Translations under genes and position numbers: made by a program
Shown here: positions 3,869 through 6,477 of the stretch, piece after piece
Layout: the number at the start of each line of letters is the position of its first letter
Numbering within the stretch: position 1 is the first letter of the stretch
The notes under the pieces: model-generated
The model's database searches: none
The model's input: the letters and a program-made list of their open reading frames with translations, nothing else
What the model was told of the DNA's origin: nothing
Assembly: GCA_002331255.1 (NCBI GenBank)
Contig: DCZD01000032.1
Coordinates: 1,149 to 7,625 of the forward strand
Direction of reading: 5' to 3'
DNA: 6,477 bases
Origin: Acidimicrobiaceae bacterium UBA2093
Lineage (GTDB): Bacteria; Actinomycetota; Acidimicrobiia; Acidimicrobiales; Ilumatobacteraceae

Positions 3869-6477
3869 GTGCTCCGCAAGAAAGCTCGGATTAAAAGATC
3901 ACGTGGCTTTGTTCGGCTTCTCATCGTGACTTTCTTGGTGACATCAACAGGTCTAGATGGAAACTCTTCGCGCGTGGGTGCAGCACCGGCGACATCACCT
4001 ACATGTACGAGTGGTGTGGGCTTCGGCGGTCAAGTTTCATCCGATGCACTCTCTCAAGGTGGTCATGGTTGCGTTGTCATTGAGTACAACTCGCAATTCG
4101 AGACGTTCAACTTCACGGGCGTCATTCAATCATGGACGGTTCCGACAGGCATCACTTCTGTTGTGTTTTACGCCATCGGTGCTGGTGGCGGCGGCGGACG
4201 TAGTTCCACATCAGCATCAGGTGGCGGTGGTGGATACGCCACGGGAACATACGGTGTAACTGCAGGTCAAGTGTTCACGATCATTGTCGGTCAAGGTGGA
4301 GTTAGGCAGAGCCCCGCAGATGTTGCCGTCAGCACCAACGCCGAGGAAAGACGAAATGCGAGCTTCGGTGGTGGAGCATCAGGTCAAGGAACGACAACGT
4401 ATGGATCTTCGTTCGGCTCCGGTGGTGGACGAAGCGCGGTTCGTCTCGCGAGTGACACTGATGACTTGTTGACCGCTGGTGGAGGCGGTGGCGGTGGCTA
4501 TACGTCTAGCGGTGGTGCAGGCGGTGGACTTATCGGTGCCTCGGGATCTGGGTCAGGTGGACAAGGTGGCACACAAGTGTCCGGCGGCGCGACACACCCG
4601 ACCGAACCAGGTGTCGCAGGAATCAAATACGCAGGTGGATACGCAGGAACTGTTCTTAGTGGAAACGCTGCCAGTGAAGGTGGTGGCGGTGGCGGCGGAT
4701 GGTACGGCGGAGGCGGAGCCGGTGACAACGGTGGCGGTGGCGGTGGCTCGAGTTACATCGCACTTCTCACCAACGGAGCAACGTCAGCCGGAAGTGGCCG
4801 TACGCCCGGCATCGTCATTCCATCGAATGCCGCTGCACCGACAATCTCGGGAGCGACGACAGTCGGAGCAGTTCTCTCCGCAACAGCCGGTATGTGGTCA
4901 GGTACAGGAGCACCGTCATGGTCGTGGCAGGTGTCAAATGATGGAGTCACATACACCAATGTGTCTGGTGCGAACACCAACGCACTCACCGTGGCAGCCC
5001 CGGGCTACTACCGCGCGGTCGAAACCCACACGAACATCATTGGTGCCACCACTGCGACGTCGAATTCAATTCGGGTCCTCGCGCCGGTCGTCATTTCAGC
5101 ACCGTCGACGCCTGATCTGGCGACTTCTTCAGATTCAGGTGACAAATCTGACGACAACGTCACCAATGACAACACCCCCACACTGCATGTCTCCGGCACA
5201 AGTACTGGAGACACAGTGACGGTCACCGCGACGAAAGGCTCCGACAACCGTTCGTGTGTCTTCACCGCGATGTCCTCTGTCACATCGTGTGATCTGCCAT
5301 TACTGGCGGATGGCAGCTGGACCGTGTCTGCTGCACGGGTCGACACCAGCAATGTGGCATCACCAGCATCGGCGACTCTCACGCTCACAATCGATACGGT
5401 GCGACCATCTAATGAGTCGGCCCCCACGGTCGCTTCTACGTCCACTTTCACTGTTTCGAATGCCGAACAAGATTCAACAGTCACAGTGTCAGCGACCAAA
5501 GGCACTGACGTTGTCGCATGTACCTATTTCTCGACAACGTCGTCGTCCTGCGCAATATCGACGCTCACACCGGGAACGTGGACAGTCACGTCAGTCATTG
5601 TCGATCGTGCTGGCAACGCATCTCTCACCAGTCCCGGACTTGTCGTGACCATCGAATCCGCAAGCACGACGACCAGCACCACCACAACCACAGTTGTGGC
5701 TACCCCAATCATCACTACGACCACATCGACTGCACCACGAATCTCCACAACTACAACCACGTCGACGCTTCCCAATTCACTCATTCCCTACGACTCAATC
5801 GGACGCGAACGAGTGACCGATGGTCCAGTAAGTGTGATCGGACTTCCCAAAGGTGGATGGGCGCGAGTTGAGCGATCAAACACGGAAAGCATCGTCACGA
5901 CAAGCGATGGCTTACGAATTGTCCTTGGTGCGCAATCACAGGTCGAGCGCAACAGTCAAATCAATGAGAACGGCATATTGGTGTTCGAGCCCTCAGACCT
6001 CCTAACTTTCTCTGGTTCTGGTCTCTTGCCCGGGAGCCCAGCGTCTGCATGGCTGTTCTCCACACCACGCGAACTCGGGAAGTTGTCCGTCGATGCCACC
6101 GGATCATTCGACGAGTCGTATGTAGTTGACTCATCAGTCGAAGCTGGCGAACACACCGCACAGCTGATTGGCATCGCACCCGACGGCACTCTCCGGGTCA
6201 TTGAACTCAAGATCGAGGTGCAGGTACCCGCCTTCGCCGATACGTCCGCAGTCAGCGCCACCAGCGATGTGAACGAATTGGTTCCTGAGAATGAACAACC
6301 TGATGATCAGCCTGTAGCGATTGGCCTCATTGCGAATGCTCTCGCGCTGTTGGCTGTGGCCGGACGGCCGAAGACACAGTCATCCTCCGGCGATGGAAAC
6401 GGTGACGACGCTTCTTCCACCGAGGCGAGCGCACGCGAAGAACCCTCCTCTGCCGGCGATGAGAGCGCTCAAGTGGA
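3869..6477 (+). CDS. Large secreted surface protein: glycine-rich domain, Ig-like repeats, Thr-rich linker (5' part)
   Basis: The frame is open from the GTG at 3869 to the window edge (869 complete codons); an in-frame TAA at 3839-3841 leaves GTG as the first possible start. No clear Shine-Dalgarno site precedes it. Residues 1-39 form a signal peptide: basic start (LRKKARIKRSR), hydrophobic core (FVRLLIVTFLVTSTG) and likely cleavage after VGAA. Next come a Cys46/Cys68 segment, a beta strand pair (FNFTGVIQSWTVPTG, from residue 80) that typically leads into glycine-rich surface domains, and the glycine-rich domain (104-296) with GWYGGGGAG and GGGSSY blocks. Three Ig-like repeats follow: about 324-404 (SWSWQVSNDGVTYTNVSG, P-G-YYRAV), 410-513 (a Bap-type T-NDNTPTL, DGSWTVSA, TIDTVRPS module with Cys463/Cys474) and 514-597 (Cys551/Cys561, VDRAGNAS). 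A Thr-rich linker (598-633), another beta-rich domain (about 637-785, with AWLFSTPRELG) and a short hydrophobic stretch (816-831) precede an acidic Ser-rich region. Adhesion or matrix formation is likely; the anchoring end is not visible. Confidence 0.9.
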   Translation, partial: MLRKKARIKRSRGFVRLLIVTFLVTSTGLDGNSSRVGAAPATSPTCTSGVGFGGQVSSDALSQGGHGCVVIEYNSQFETFNFTGVIQSWTVPTGITSVVFYAIGAGGGGGRSSTSASGGGGGYATGTYGVTAGQVFTIIVGQGGVRQSPADVAVSTNAEERRNASFGGGASGQGTTTYGSSFGSGGGRSAVRLASDTDDLLTAGGGGGGGYTSSGGAGGGLIGASGSGSGGQGGTQVSGGATHPTEPGVAGIKYAGGYAGTVLSGNAASEGGGGGGGWYGGGGAGDNGGGGGGSSYIALLTNGATSAGSGRTPGIVIPSNAAAPTISGATTVGAVLSATAGMWSGTGAPSWSWQVSNDGVTYTNVSGANTNALTVAAPGYYRAVETHTNIIGATTATSNSIRVLAPVVISAPSTPDLATSSDSGDKSDDNVTNDNTPTLHVSGTSTGDTVTVTATKGSDNRSCVFTAMSSVTSCDLPLLADGSWTVSAARVDTSNVASPASATLTLTIDTVRPSNESAPTVASTSTFTVSNAEQDSTVTVSATKGTDVVACTYFSTTSSSCAISTLTPGTWTVTSVIVDRAGNASLTSPGLVVTIESASTTTSTTTTTVVATPIITTTTSTAPRISTTTTTSTLPNSLIPYDSIGRERVTDGPVSVIGLPKGGWARVERSNTESIVTTSDGLRIVLGAQSQVERNSQINENGILVFEPSDLLTFSGSGLLPGSPASAWLFSTPRELGKLSVDATGSFDESYVVDSSVEAGEHTAQLIGIAPDGTLRVIELKIEVQVPAFADTSAVSATSDVNELVPENEQPDDQPVAIGLIANALALLAVAGRPKTQSSSGDGNGDDASSTEASAREEPSSAGDESAQV
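4178..4756 (+). repeat. Glycine-rich domain encoded by GGT/GGC/GGA tracts
   Basis: Runs of glycine codons cluster at about 4178-4196, 4212-4234, 4479-4500 and 4679-4752, coding blocks of four to seven Gly interrupted by Tyr, Trp, Ser and Ala. The pattern GGGGGGWYGGGGAG then GGGGGSSY is that of folded glycine-rich domains in bacterial surface proteins. The codons are mixed, so the tracts are imperfect at DNA level. The complementary strand shows a Pro-rich open frame, which is only a shadow. Confidence 0.8.
5660..5767 (+). repeat. Thr-rich low-complexity linker
   Basis: ACN codons dominate (residues 598-633), interspersed with Ser, Val and Pro. Such linkers separate folded surface domains and in actinobacteria can be sites of O-mannosylation. 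Glycosylation here is inference. Confidence 0.7.

Noticed and set aside
4498..4728. Minus-strand Pro-rich open frame
   Set aside because: Poly-Pro arises from reading GGT/GGC glycine codons backwards; no start context or domain supports it.
4178..4756. CRISPR-like or mobile repeat in the GGT-rich tract
   Set aside because: Spacing and units are irregular and in frame; it is coding low-complexity sequence. No spacers, terminal inverted repeats or transposase are present in the window.
4479..5219. Plus-strand open frame of 246 codons in another frame of the surface gene
   Set aside because: Its product is a compositional mix of Val, Arg, Gln and Pro without a domain, while the frame starting at 3869 gives continuous signal peptide, glycine-rich and Ig-like sequence.
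5008..5505. Minus-strand open frame of 165 codons within the Ig-like repeats
   Set aside because: The plus frame carries conserved Ig-like strands and Cys pairs. The Val/Ser-rich minus product mirrors Thr/Asp-rich codons on the plus strand.

Overview
The window looks like part of a chromosome from a moderate-GC actinobacterium (Actinomycetota, possibly Acidimicrobiia or a freshwater lineage). The evidence is a class E-like sortase, a DivIVA-like coiled-coil protein, a GTG start on a secreted protein, and large surface proteins built from CshA-type fibril repeats, an SdrD B-like module, a glycine-rich domain and bacterial Ig-like repeats. The taxonomic placement is inference; no rRNA or other marker gene is present.

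Layout. Positions 1-1310 (+) hold the 3' end of a secreted adhesin-like protein that begins before the window: two complete CshA-type repeats, the tail of a third, one SdrD B-like domain and a short basic end. Its stop codon directly abuts the stop of a convergent minus-strand operon (1311-2949). In transcription order this operon encodes a membrane-anchored sortase with an unusual ~130-residue N-terminal extension, then a DivIVA-like coiled-coil protein whose start overlaps the sortase stop by 8 bases. Divergent from the sortase is a TetR-family regulator (3081-3686, +). Between them lies a perfect 10-bp inverted repeat (2948-2974), a strong operator candidate. A gene-poor stretch (3687-3868) follows. 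A very large secreted protein then starts with GTG at 3869 and runs off the right edge with at least 869 codons. It has a signal peptide, a Cys-bearing N-terminal segment, a glycine-rich domain, three Ig-like repeats, a Thr-rich linker, another beta-rich domain, a short hydrophobic stretch and an acidic Ser-rich region.

How the parts may work together (inference). The cluster reads as a surface-display locus: two modular secreted proteins flank a sortase operon that appears to be controlled by its own TetR repressor. The coiled-coil partner could position the sortase or the wall-assembly machinery. No canonical LPXTG or LAXTG sorting signal is complete in the window. The adhesin ends in LAYTK, which resembles a truncated LAXTG signal, and the C-terminus of the second surface protein lies outside the window. 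The sortase substrate is therefore unresolved.
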